This document shows, piece after piece, positions 1 through 7,221 of a stretch of 19,818 bases of DNA. The notes under the pieces are model-generated. The model saw nothing but the letters and a program-made list of their open reading frames with translations, was not told where the DNA came from and searched no databases. The stretch is from Pseudomonadota bacterium. GTDB taxonomy: Bacteria; Pseudomonadota; Alphaproteobacteria; Sphingomonadales; Sphingomonadaceae. Numbering within the stretch: position 1 is the stretch's first letter; the number at the start of each line of letters is the position of its first letter. The DNA is taken from contig JAEXFD010000021.1 in assembly GCA_023400405.1 (NCBI GenBank), positions 1 to 19,818 on the forward strand, in the 5' to 3' direction. Position numbers and translations under genes: made by a program.

Positions 1-933
1 GAGTTGTGCGGCCCGGCGCGCGTCGGCCTCGCGCTCGCGCCGCGATCGGCGATCCTTGCCCTTGCTCTTGGCGGCCGGCACGGGCGCCGGCTGCGCAGCG
101 GCGAGTTGGACCGGCCGCGCCTCGGGCCGATAGGGCGGCAATTGCGGCGAGAGCCGTGCGTCGGCCAGCCGCGCCTGGGTCGGCGACAATTCGCCGAAAT
201 GCACGGCAAAGGCACGATCGGCGGGGCTCAGCCCGCCGAGCCGCCGGAAGAAGGGCATCAGCGCCTGGCCCATATTGCCCGGCATCATGCTCGCCGCGAT
301 CTTCTCCGCACCGGGAATGTCGCCGTTCATCGCCAGGATGAAGGCGCGGGCGCGCCAGGCGGCGCGATCGCTGCGGCGGAGCAGCGGATCGAGCAGCCGC
401 ATCGCCTCGTCGGTATCGCCGCTGATTCCGAGCGACAGCGCATAGCGGCGCAGCGTCTCCTCGTCGCGATCACCGCTCGCCAGCGCGAGCTTGTAGTCGC
501 GCTGGGCGAGGCCGGGCTGGCCGAGCAGGTCATAGGCGAAGCCGCGATCGGACGCGAAGGGACGAAGATCGAGCCCGCGCGCCTCGGCCGCCTGGAACAG
601 GCGCAGCGCCTCGCCCGGCCGTTCGAGCCGGACCAGCGTCACGGCGCGGCCGGCGGGGATGCGGGGATTGGCGGGATCGATCGCCTCGACGCGCTGGAAG
701 AAGGCGAGCGCCGCCGACGTGTCGCCCAGTCGCGCGCTGGCGATGCCTGCGTCGACCAGCGCGGCCACGTCGCGCGGATCGGCAGCCAGCGTCCGCATGT
801 CGTTCGCCAGCCGGTCCGCATCGGGATTGGGCTGGGCGACGACTTCGGTCGGGCTGGTCTGCGCAAACGCCGGCGCGGCAAGGCCCGCGGCCAGGGCCAG
901 CCCCGCTGCGCCGAAGAAACGAATCCGGTTCAT
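1..933 (-). CDS. Exported TPR-repeat protein, C-terminus outside window
   Basis: The gene is last in the cluster and runs off the left edge; 311 residues are visible. Residues 1-24 form a clear signal peptide (MNRI, a hydrophobic Ala/Leu core, then AFA before QTSP), so the protein should be periplasmic or envelope-associated. Residues about 55-188 look like three or four tetratricopeptide helical pairs (for example ALAFFQRVEAIDPANP at 75-90). Residues 268-311 become Pro/Ala-rich and then strongly basic (KSKGKDRRSRREREADARR), like a linker before another domain. A SPOR peptidoglycan-binding domain beyond the edge is a guess from context and is not seen. The ATG at 933 is preferred because it gives the signal peptide; no strong ribosome site precedes it. 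It follows ftsZ by 90 bases, past a hairpin. A role in envelope or septum function is inferred only. Confidence 0.8.
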   Translation of the reverse strand, partial: MNRIRFFGAAGLALAAGLAAPAFAQTSPTEVVAQPNPDADRLANDMRTLAADPRDVAALVDAGIASARLGDTSAALAFFQRVEAIDPANPRIPAGRAVTLVRLERPGEALRLFQAAEARGLDLRPFASDRGFAYDLLGQPGLAQRDYKLALASGDRDEETLRRYALSLGISGDTDEAMRLLDPLLRRSDRAAWRARAFILAMNGDIPGAEKIAASMMPGNMGQALMPFFRRLGGLSPADRAFAVHFGELSPTQARLADARLSPQLPPYRPEARPVQLAAAQPAPVPAAKSKGKDRRSRREREADARRAAQL

Positions 934-979
934 GTCGCCCGCCAGTTTGAACCGTTCCCCTGAACCGTCGATGGATGCT

Positions 980-1013
980 GCCGGCGCTTCTCGCCCAGGC
1001 GAGGCGCGCCGGC
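980..1013 (-). terminator. Hairpin between ftsZ and the TPR gene (terminator-like, no U-tract)
   Basis: The arms GCCGGCGC (980-987) and GCGCCGGC (1006-1013) are perfectly complementary, and an inner CTCGC/GCGAG pair continues the stem. It starts 11 bases after the ftsZ stop codon. No T-run follows on the minus strand, so it may be an attenuator, an mRNA-stabilising 3' structure or nothing functional, and is not a classical intrinsic terminator. Confidence 0.35.
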
Positions 1014-1023
1014 GGCGAACCGG

Positions 1024-2553
1024 TTACTGGTTGTTCTGGCTGCGCAGGAAGCGCGGGATATCGAGCGGATCCTTGTCGTCCTCGTCCGACTTGAGCGCGC
1101 CGCGCGAAGCCGAAGCCATGCGCTCGAACAGCGTGCCGCCGGTCTTGCGCGCGGGCTTTTCGGCGAGCGGCGAGGCTTCTTCCTCGTCGCTGGCGCCGGT
1201 CAGCCAGCGACGGCGGCTCGGCGGGGGCGTCGGCGCTGCGGGCGCGGGCTCGGCCTGGGGTGCCGCTTCCGAGCCGAGCAGCAGCTCGTCGTCGTCGCCA
1301 TCCTTGCCGTCGTCGATCCAGCTCGGCTGCTGCGCCGGAGCGGCCGCGACCGGCTCGGGCTCATAGGCCTGGGGAATCGGCGCGGCCTCGGGCGCGGCGG
1401 CTTCGGGCTCGTACGGCTCGGGGATCGAGAAGCCGGGCTGCGGCGCGGCTTCGGCGGCGGGCGCTTCCTCGGCTTCCGGCTCGGGCGCGCTCAGCGGCGC
1501 GGCGGGCTCGGCCGTGGTGCGGCGCGGAGTCGAGAAGGAGAAGACACGCGGCTGCTCGGCGGCGCGCGGCGCCACCGCCGGCTGCGCCTCGGCATCGATG
1601 CCGGTCGCGACGACCGAGACGCGGATCTTGCCTTCGAGCTCGGGATTGAAGGCCGAACCCCAGATGATGTTCGCATCGGGATCGACCAGCTCGCGGATGT
1701 GGTTCGCCGCCTCGTCCACCTCGAGCAGGCGCATGTCCTCGCCGCCGGTGATCGAGACGATCACGCCCTTGGCGCCGTTCATCGAGACGCCGTCGAGCAG
1801 CGGATTGGCGATCGCCTTCTGCGCCGCGACCAGCGCGCGATCGTCGCCCGCCGCCTCGCCGGTGCCCATCATCGCCTTGCCCATCTCCTGCATCACCGAG
1901 CGGACGTCGGCGAAGTCGAGGTTGATCAGGCCGGGCATGACCATCAGGTCGGTGATGCCGCGCACGCCCTGCTGCAGCACCTCGTCGGCCATTTCGAACG
2001 CTTCCTTGAAGGTCGTGTTCGCATTGGCGATCAGGAAGAGGTTCTGGTTGGGGATGACGATCAGTGTATCGACATACTTCTGAAGCTCGTTGATCCCCGC
2101 CTCGGCCGAGGCTGCACGGCGCTTGCCTTCGAAGGCGAACGGCCGTGTCACTACGCCGACGGTCAGGATGCCGAGATCGCGCGCTGCCTTGGCGATGACC
2201 GGCGCGGCGCCGGTGCCAGTGCCGCCGCCCATGCCCGCGGCGATGAACACCATATGCGCGCCTTCGAGCGACTTCTGGACGCTGTCGATCGTCTCTTCCG
2301 CCGCGGCGCGGCCGATCTCAGGCCGGCTGCCGGCGCCCAGGCCCTGGGTGATCTTCGCGCCGAGCTGGATGCGGTGCCCCGCGCTCGACTGCTTGAGTGC
2401 CTGCGCGTCGGTGTTCGCCACGACGAAATCGACGCCCTGCACGTCGGCGCGGATCATGTTCGCGATCGCATTGCCGCCCGCACCGCCCACACCGATCACG
2501 GTGATCTTCGGGGTCAGCTCGTCCACGTCGGGCGGAAGGAAATCGATACTCAT
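1024..2553 (-). CDS. ftsZ: Cell division GTPase FtsZ
   Basis: FtsZ is the tubulin homologue that forms the cytoplasmic Z-ring and recruits the divisome. The protein is 509 residues. The tubulin signature GGGTGTG is at 109-115, the N-terminal nucleotide loop GVGGAGGNA at 21-29, and the T7 synergy loop NLDFADVR at 211-218, whose Asp completes the GTPase site of the next subunit. The globular core ends near residue 318. A Pro/Ala/Glu-rich linker of about 175 residues follows, containing a GGTLFERMA motif, and the protein ends in the conserved tail DIPRFLRSQNNQ (498-509), the expected docking site for FtsA and other partners. The linker makes it longer than E. coli FtsZ (383 residues), as is usual in alphaproteobacteria. 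The ATG at 2553 has an AGGGAG ribosome site 9 bases upstream. Confidence 0.98.
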   Translation of the reverse strand: MSIDFLPPDVDELTPKITVIGVGGAGGNAIANMIRADVQGVDFVVANTDAQALKQSSAGHRIQLGAKITQGLGAGSRPEIGRAAAEETIDSVQKSLEGAHMVFIAAGMGGGTGTGAAPVIAKAARDLGILTVGVVTRPFAFEGKRRAASAEAGINELQKYVDTLIVIPNQNLFLIANANTTFKEAFEMADEVLQQGVRGITDLMVMPGLINLDFADVRSVMQEMGKAMMGTGEAAGDDRALVAAQKAIANPLLDGVSMNGAKGVIVSITGGEDMRLLEVDEAANHIRELVDPDANIIWGSAFNPELEGKIRVSVVATGIDAEAQPAVAPRAAEQPRVFSFSTPRRTTAEPAAPLSAPEPEAEEAPAAEAAPQPGFSIPEPYEPEAAAPEAAPIPQAYEPEPVAAAPAQQPSWIDDGKDGDDDELLLGSEAAPQAEPAPAAPTPPPSRRRWLTGASDEEEASPLAEKPARKTGGTLFERMASASRGALKSDEDDKDPLDIPRFLRSQNNQ

Positions 2554-2562
2554 CGCCTTGGT

Positions 2563-2568
2563 CTCCCT
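2563..2568 (-). promoter_or_regulatory. Ribosome binding site of ftsZ
   Basis: AGGGAG ends 9 bases before the ATG at 2553. ftsZ is not overlapped by ftsA, so it depends on its own ribosome site. Confidence 0.7.
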
Positions 2569-2598
2569 GCGCCCGGGTGGCTGTCACAGGCGCGTAAT

Positions 2599-2627
2599 CT
2601 CCCGCCGTTCTGCACGAACGCAGGGAG
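2599..2627 (-). other. Hairpin in the ftsZ leader
   Basis: In the 113-base ftsA-ftsZ gap the minus strand reads CTCCC-TG-CGTTC, a GTGCA loop, then GAACG-GC-GGGAG. This is two 5-bp stems separated by a 2x2 mismatch, about 46 bases upstream of the ftsZ start codon. No T-run follows. It could be an RNA structure in the ftsZ leader or a protein site; the function is unknown. Confidence 0.35.
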
Positions 2628-2666
2628 CGACTCTAGAGGGAACGCGAAGTTACCAACGCATTTCTT

Positions 2667-3929
2667 CTAATAATTCGCCCGGAATGCCGCGATCAGCCGC
2701 TGGAACAGCGCTCCGGGGCTCGCCTTGGTGACCAGCTGGTGCGGACTCGGCTCGAGCGTGCGCAGGTCGATCGGGTCTGCCGCGGCGAAGCGCGCGAGCC
2801 CCGCCATCGTCGCGAAGGCCGGATGCGAATGCGCCTCGGGCAGCGCGACCAGGCCCTTGGGACGGCCGATGCGCACCGCGCTGCCCAGGAATTGCTGGGC
2901 ATAATCGGCAATGCCCTTCAGGTCGGCGCCGCCACCGGTGAGCACGATCTGGCGTCCGGCCGGATCCTCGAAAGACAGCTTCTTCAGTTCCTTCTGGATC
3001 TCGCCCATCAGCCGCTCGAGCCGCTTGCGGATGATCGCATTGAGCTGCGCCTTGGTGATGCGCGGCCCTTCGGCACCGTCATCGGGGATGGCGAGCACGA
3101 CGTCGATCATCTCGTGATTGTCGCGCGGGGAGAGGTTCGCCGAGCCGTGGAAGCATTTGGTCCGCTCCGCCCAGGCGCGCGCAGTGCCGAAGGCGGAGGC
3201 GATGTCGTCGGTGATGTCGGCCGATCCCATCGCGATCGAGGCGAGGCCCGAAAGCACGCCCTGCGCGAACACCGAGACATTGGTGACACCTGCCCCGATC
3301 TCGACCAGCGCGACGCCGAGCTCGCGCTCCTCGTCGGTGAGGCAGGCGAGGCCCGTCGCCACCGGCGCCGCGATGATCGAGCGCACCTCGAGATGCGCCG
3401 AACGGACGCAATGATCGAGGTTGCGCACCGGCGCGCCGTCGGTCGCGACGACATGGATGTCGACGCCCAGCCGCTCGGCATGGAGCCCCAGCGGGCGCTT
3501 GACCCCGGCGAGGCCATCGACGGTGTAGCGGGTCGGCTGGGCGTGGAGGACCATCTTGCCCTGCGGATCGATCGCATCGCGCCCAGCGCGCAGCAGCTCG
3601 TCGATATCGCCCTGTTCGATGCGATGGCCGCCGATATCGGCTTCGAGCTTGACGATATCCGAGAGCAGCCCCCCGGCGGAGAAGCTCACCCACACGTCCT
3701 CGATATTGTGCCCGGCGATGCGCTCGGCCTGCTCGACGGCCTCGCGGATGGCGAGTTCGGTGGCGTGCATGTCGGCGACATAGCCGCGCTTGACGCCGCG
3801 GCTCTCGCGCTGGCCGGTGCCGAGCACGACCAGCGAGCCGTCGTCCGCCTTTTGCGCAATCAGCGCCGAGACCTTGGACGATCCCACGTCGAGCGCCGTG
3901 ATCAACCCTTCGGGTGCCGCCTTCGCCAT
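2667..3929 (-). CDS. ftsA: Cell division protein FtsA (actin-like Z-ring anchor)
   Basis: FtsA is an actin-fold ATPase that tethers FtsZ polymers to the inner face of the membrane. The protein is 420 residues, a normal length. The phosphate-1 motif ALDVGSSKVSALI is at 12-24, the FtsA-specific 1C region lies at roughly 86-165, phosphate-2 (VEIGAGVTNVSVF) at 209-221, and the adenosine motif IVLTGGGADLKGIADYA at 328-344. The last residues, GALFQRLIAAFRANY (406-420), form the amphipathic membrane-targeting helix. The ATG at 3929 is preceded by GAGGGG, very close to the start. It has its own 83-base upstream gap with promoter-like and palindromic sequence, so it may be transcribed partly independently of ftsQ. 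Confidence 0.97.
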   Translation of the reverse strand: MAKAAPEGLITALDVGSSKVSALIAQKADDGSLVVLGTGQRESRGVKRGYVADMHATELAIREAVEQAERIAGHNIEDVWVSFSAGGLLSDIVKLEADIGGHRIEQGDIDELLRAGRDAIDPQGKMVLHAQPTRYTVDGLAGVKRPLGLHAERLGVDIHVVATDGAPVRNLDHCVRSAHLEVRSIIAAPVATGLACLTDEERELGVALVEIGAGVTNVSVFAQGVLSGLASIAMGSADITDDIASAFGTARAWAERTKCFHGSANLSPRDNHEMIDVVLAIPDDGAEGPRITKAQLNAIIRKRLERLMGEIQKELKKLSFEDPAGRQIVLTGGGADLKGIADYAQQFLGSAVRIGRPKGLVALPEAHSHPAFATMAGLARFAAADPIDLRTLEPSPHQLVTKASPGALFQRLIAAFRANY

Positions 3930-3962
3930 ATGCCCCTCATTCCCCCAAACGCATTACCAGCC

Positions 3963-3979
3963 GATTCACCTTATGAATC
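3963..3979. promoter_or_regulatory. Operator-like inverted repeat with two GANTC sites, upstream of ftsA
   Basis: The sequence is a perfect 6-bp inverted repeat, GATTCA and TGAATC around 5 bases. Each half contains GANTC, the target of the alphaproteobacterial cell-cycle methylase CcrM. It lies 34-50 bases upstream of the ftsA ATG and overlaps the -10 region of the possible promoter. The geometry fits a dimeric regulator or a methylation switch, but neither is shown by the sequence alone. Confidence 0.4.
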
Positions 3980-4000
3980 AGTCTTTTCACCGGATGGCAA
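3970..4000 (-). promoter_or_regulatory. Possible ftsA promoter
   Basis: On the minus strand TTGCCA (3995-4000) resembles a -35 box and CATAAG (3970-3975) a weak -10 box, with a long 19-base spacer. The stretch is clearly more AT-rich than the flanking genes. Transcription would start about 30-35 bases before the ftsA ATG. This is a weak match supported mainly by position and base composition. Confidence 0.22.
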
Positions 4001-4003
4001 CTC

Positions 4004-4023
4004 CGGGATTCATTATAATCCCG
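4004..4023 (-). other. Perfect inverted repeat spanning the ftsQ stop codon
   Basis: CGGGATT and AATCCCG (7 bp each) flank a 6-base loop that contains most of the ftsQ TAA stop. One arm carries a third GANTC site (4007-4011). There is no following T-run, so it is not a clear terminator; it could be a 3' mRNA hairpin or a DNA site. Confidence 0.4.
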
Positions 4024-4903
4024 TCGCCGCCGGCGCTCCGATCGCCGCGGGACGCCGAATGACCAGATTATCCGGGTCGCGCATGTCGAACCCAAGATTG
4101 CCGCGGCCGAGCAGCCGATAGGTGCCGTCCTTCTCGGCAAAGGTCTTCAGCGCATCCTTCGCTTCCTGCTCACCCTCGGGAAGCTGGAGCTTCTCGCCGG
4201 TATCGAAGATAATGTCCCAACGCCGATTGCCGACCCAGGTGGCGGCACGAACCAGCGGCTTGAGCGCAGGCGCGGCGTCCATCAGGGTGCGGCGCGCAGG
4301 CTCCTGCGAATTGGCGCCGTCGCCGATCACCAGCGGCAGGTCTGGCATCGCCTCGCGCGAGACCGGCTCGAGCGGCACGCCCGAAGGATCGATCAGCATC
4401 AGCTGGCCGTGATTCTGCCAGATCGCGCCGGGCTCGCGCTCGACGATGTCGATCAGCAGCTTGTCGGGCAGCCGGCGCGAGACGCGGGCATCCTTGATCC
4501 AGGGATATTTGAGCAGCCGCTCGCGCAGTTCGGACAAGTCGACCAGCGGCATCGCGCGGGAGTTCTGGTCGAGCACCTGCTGATAAATCGTCATGCGATC
4601 CATCCGCTTGAGCCCGTCGATCTGGATGTTATCGACGCGCAGCCCCGCCTCGCCCACCGCCTGAGCGGCGCCGATGCCGATCATCTGCGGCACGCCGAAC
4701 CAGCCCGCGACGCTGAGCACGCCGATGCCGAACATGCCGACGATGCCCCAGGTCGCGATGCGGTTGAGCGTCTCCTGGCTGAACGGCAGCGCCGCCAGCG
4801 TCTGGTCGATCATCCCGGGACGCTTCGGCCGGCGCGCCGGCTTGCGCTTCTGCGGCTTGGCGCCGCGCCGGGTGGCGGTGCGTTGGGCGGGCGCGCGGCT
4901 CAT
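4013..4903 (-). CDS. ftsQ: Cell division protein FtsQ
   Basis: FtsQ is a bitopic inner-membrane divisome protein that links early and late division proteins through its periplasmic POTRA and beta domains. The protein is 296 residues. It has a very basic cytoplasmic tail (1-30), a single membrane segment at about 49-71 (IATWGIVGMFGIGVLSVAGWFGV), a POTRA domain at about 89-158 (VDNIQIDGLKRM through LLIDIVEREPGAIW), then a beta region with IDPSGVPLEPV. The start is the ATG at 4903, which overlaps the ddl stop as ATGA. The frame is open further upstream, but that would lie inside ddl and lacks homology to the family. The basic tail is typical of alphaproteobacterial FtsQ. Confidence 0.93.
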   Translation of the reverse strand: MSRAPAQRTATRRGAKPQKRKPARRPKRPGMIDQTLAALPFSQETLNRIATWGIVGMFGIGVLSVAGWFGVPQMIGIGAAQAVGEAGLRVDNIQIDGLKRMDRMTIYQQVLDQNSRAMPLVDLSELRERLLKYPWIKDARVSRRLPDKLLIDIVEREPGAIWQNHGQLMLIDPSGVPLEPVSREAMPDLPLVIGDGANSQEPARRTLMDAAPALKPLVRAATWVGNRRWDIIFDTGEKLQLPEGEQEAKDALKTFAEKDGTYRLLGRGNLGFDMRDPDNLVIRRPAAIGAPAATGL

Positions 4904-5829
4904 CCCGCCATCGCCTCGTCGACGATCTTCTGGACGAGCTCGGCATAGGAAATGCCGAGGTGACGCGCCTGTTCGGGCACCAGGCTGAGCGGAGTCATGC
5001 CGGGCTGGGTGTTGACTTCGAGGAGGAACAGCCCGTCGACGCCCTGACTGTCGTCCCAGCGGAAGTCCGAGCGCGACGCGCCCTTGCAGCCGAGCAGCCG
5101 ATGCGCCTCGATCGCAATGCGCTTGCAAGCCTCGGCGATCTCGTCGGGAATTTCGGCCGGGCAGATATGTTCGGTCAGCCCGTCGGTATACTTCGCGTCG
5201 TAGTCGTAGAACCCGCTCTTGGGCTTCAGCTCGGTGACACCCAACGCCTGATCGCCGAGCACCGCCGTGGTCAGTTCGCTCCCTCGGATGAACGGCTCGG
5301 CGAGCAGCTCGTCGAATTCCTGCCAGGGGCCCCTGGCCTCGGCACTGATCGGGTTGCCGTAATTGCCCTCGGCCGTGACGATCGCGACGCCGACCGACGA
5401 GCCTTCGTTGACCGGCTTGAGCACGAACGGACGCGGCAGCGGATCGCGCTCGAATAGTTCCTCGGTGCGCACCATCCGCCCGCCGGGCATCGGGATGCCG
5501 TGCGGCACCAGCGCCTGTTTGGTGAGCTGCTTGTCGATCGCGATCACCGAAGTGACCATGCCCGAATGGGTGTAGCGCACCCCCATCAGGTCGAGCATGC
5601 CCTGGACCGTCCCGTCCTCGCCGGGCGTGCCGTGCAACGCGTTGAACACAAGGTCCGGTTTGGCCTCGGCGATCCTCTGGGCAACATCGCGATCCATGTC
5701 GATCCGCGTGACGCGATGCCCGCGACTCTCCAGCGCCTCGGCGACGCCGCTGCCCGACATCAGCGAAACCTCGCGCTCAGCCGACCAGCCGCCCATCAGC
5801 ACGGCGATGTGGAGGGATTGGGCGGTCAT
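4900..5829 (-). CDS. ddl: D-alanine--D-alanine ligase
   Basis: Ddl is an ATP-grasp enzyme that joins two D-alanines in the cytoplasm to supply the dipeptide used by MurF. The protein is 309 residues, matching DdlB-type enzymes. Signatures are MGGWSAEREVSL (12-23), HGTPGEDGTVQG (66-77), FVLKPVNEGSSVGV (135-148, ATP-binding Lys138), YDYDAKY (208-214), and the metal-binding EVNTQPGMTP (271-280). The ATG at 5829 overlaps the DUF4262 stop (ATGA), and the gene ends in an ATGA overlap with ftsQ. The substrate is called D-Ala-D-Ala rather than D-Ala-D-Lac because Tyr208 of the YDYDAKY motif is present and the neighbours are housekeeping genes. Confidence 0.96.
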   Translation of the reverse strand: MTAQSLHIAVLMGGWSAEREVSLMSGSGVAEALESRGHRVTRIDMDRDVAQRIAEAKPDLVFNALHGTPGEDGTVQGMLDLMGVRYTHSGMVTSVIAIDKQLTKQALVPHGIPMPGGRMVRTEELFERDPLPRPFVLKPVNEGSSVGVAIVTAEGNYGNPISAEARGPWQEFDELLAEPFIRGSELTTAVLGDQALGVTELKPKSGFYDYDAKYTDGLTEHICPAEIPDEIAEACKRIAIEAHRLLGCKGASRSDFRWDDSQGVDGLFLLEVNTQPGMTPLSLVPEQARHLGISYAELVQKIVDEAMAG

Positions 5830-6317
5830 GCTTCGAACTTCTCCGAACTGAGCGGCGGCTGCAGCGCCCGAACTTGGTCGGAGGCACCTTCGTCCCAGGG
5901 AAACAGGCCGTCCTGCGCGCCCGGCCAGATGATCTGGTATGCTGCGTCCATGGTTTCGCCGCTCGTATGCCGGCGAAACCAAATCGCCGAATTGAAATAA
6001 TCGGGAACGATGTTGCTCAATGCCACTCGCTCCACCACGCAATCATGCCCCTGCAGCAGGTCCGACACGATGAGCCCGTCTTCCAGCTGCAGGCCGTCGC
6101 GGCACTGGCGATAGAGCGCGTTGATCATCGCGCTGACCAGTTCGCTCGAAAGGCCGAAAACGATCACTTCGGGCTGCCCGACCGTCTCCGGAAAGCCCAC
6201 CGAATAGCCGAACGGCGGCTGTTCGCCCTCCGGATCCGCCACATAGTTGATGTGACAGCCGTGATTGCGCACATTATCGAGGATCTTGTGCTCGAAGTCG
6301 TTGAGGTCGCGGCTCAT
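5826..6317 (-). CDS. DUF4262 family protein of unknown function
   Basis: This 163-residue soluble protein has no signal peptide or membrane segment. Its features match what I know of DUF4262: an aromatic and Gly-rich stretch FGYSVGFPETVGQPEVIVFGL (36-56 region), a following helix, and a C-terminal WFRRHT / QIIWPGAQDGLFPWDEG region. It holds His and Cys residues (H19, C21, H22, H91, C93) but no catalytic motif I can name. The ATG at 6317 overlaps the murB stop (ATGA), and its own stop overlaps the ddl start (ATGA), so it should be translated in step with both. It is not part of the canonical dcw set; a link to cell wall synthesis is suggested only by position. The family assignment is from memory of the motif pattern. 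Confidence 0.75.
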   Translation of the reverse strand: MSRDLNDFEHKILDNVRNHGCHINYVADPEGEQPPFGYSVGFPETVGQPEVIVFGLSSELVSAMINALYRQCRDGLQLEDGLIVSDLLQGHDCVVERVALSNIVPDYFNSAIWFRRHTSGETMDAAYQIIWPGAQDGLFPWDEGASDQVRALQPPLSSEKFEA

Positions 6318-7216
6318 TTCGCCACGCCCACGCGCTGAATCTCCCATTCCAGCTCGACCCCGGACTGTGCCTTCACCTTGTCGCGGACTTCCTCGCCCAG
6401 CGCCTCGATCTCGGCGGAAGACGCATTGCCCAGATTGAGCAGGAAATTGCAGTGTTTTTCGCTGACCTGAGCGTCGCCCCGCCGCAAGCCCCGGCAACCG
6501 GCCGCGTCGATCAGTGCCCAGGCCTTGTGGCCTTCGGGATTCTTGAAGGTCGAGCCGCCGGTGCGCGAGCGAAGCGGCTGGGAGGCTTCGCGTTCCGCCG
6601 CGATCCGATCCATCTCGGCGCCGATCGCGGCAGGGTCGCCCGGGGTGCCTTCGAACAGCGCCTCGACCACGATCGCACCTTCGGGCAGCGCCGAATGGCG
6701 ATAGGTATAGCCGAGCCGGGCCGCCGGCCAGACGTCGATCGTCCCGTTTCGAGTCACCACCGTTGCCTCGACCAGGATGTCGCTGGTGTCGCAGCCATAG
6801 GCGCCCGCATTCATCTTCACTGCGCCGCCGACCGTGCCGGGAATGCCGCGCAGGAATTCGAGCCCGGCGATGCCGGCATCGCGCGCCGCGCTGGCGACGG
6901 TGATCCCCATCGCCGCCCCGCCGGCACGGACGCGGTTGCCAGGTTCGATCGCGACCTTGGCCATTGCCTTGGGCAACCGCACGACCACGCCCGGCACGCC
7001 GCCGTCACGCACGATCAGGTTCGAGCCCACGCCGACGGGAAGCACCGGCACCTCGGGATCGAGGCCCGCCAGGAATGCCGCCAGCCCCTGCACATCGTCC
7101 GGGCGCACCAGCCATTCGGCCGGCCCGCCGGTGCGGAACCAGATGAAATCGGCCAGGCTCCCATGATACTCGACCGTGCCGCGCAACGGCGGAAGCGCGG
7201 TGCAGACAGCACTCAC
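6314..7216 (-). CDS. murB: UDP-N-acetylenolpyruvoylglucosamine reductase
   Basis: MurB is the FAD and NADPH enzyme that reduces UDP-GlcNAc-enolpyruvate to UDP-MurNAc in the cytoplasm. The protein is 300 residues, typical of type II MurB. Motifs are FRTGGPAEWLVRP (27-39), VGVGSNLIVRDGG (61-73), LRGIPGTVGGAVKMNAGAYG (122-141) for FAD binding, and GGSTFKNP (220-227) with the catalytic Ser222. A Glu near the C-terminus (290 or 292) should be the second acid. No ATG occurs early in the frame, so the start is the GTG at 7216, supported by a strong G-rich ribosome site 5 bases upstream. It follows a 136-base gap containing a palindromic repeat and ends overlapping the DUF4262 gene. Confidence 0.96.
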   Translation of the reverse strand: MSAVCTALPPLRGTVEYHGSLADFIWFRTGGPAEWLVRPDDVQGLAAFLAGLDPEVPVLPVGVGSNLIVRDGGVPGVVVRLPKAMAKVAIEPGNRVRAGGAAMGITVASAARDAGIAGLEFLRGIPGTVGGAVKMNAGAYGCDTSDILVEATVVTRNGTIDVWPAARLGYTYRHSALPEGAIVVEALFEGTPGDPAAIGAEMDRIAAEREASQPLRSRTGGSTFKNPEGHKAWALIDAAGCRGLRRGDAQVSEKHCNFLLNLGNASSAEIEALGEEVRDKVKAQSGVELEWEIQRVGVAK

Positions 7217-7221
7217 TTAAG

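Noticed and set aside
980..1013. Definite intrinsic terminator of the dcw operon
   Set aside because: The stem is strong but no T-run follows on the transcribed strand, so it is kept only as a low-confidence terminator-like hairpin.
2630..2658. Possible ftsZ promoter, TTGGTA and TAGAGT on the minus strand
   Set aside because: The spacing is only about 15 bases and both boxes are weak matches; not enough to list as a feature.
2739..4121. Long plus-strand open frame of 460 codons opposite ftsA
   Set aside because: GC-rich codon usage on the minus strand produces long antisense frames throughout the window. The translation is Arg/His/Asp-rich, resembles no family, and lies opposite a complete FtsA.
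4904..5128. N-terminal extension of FtsQ into ddl
   Set aside because: It is ddl in another frame; the ATG at 4903 overlapping the ddl stop fits the coupling pattern and the family.
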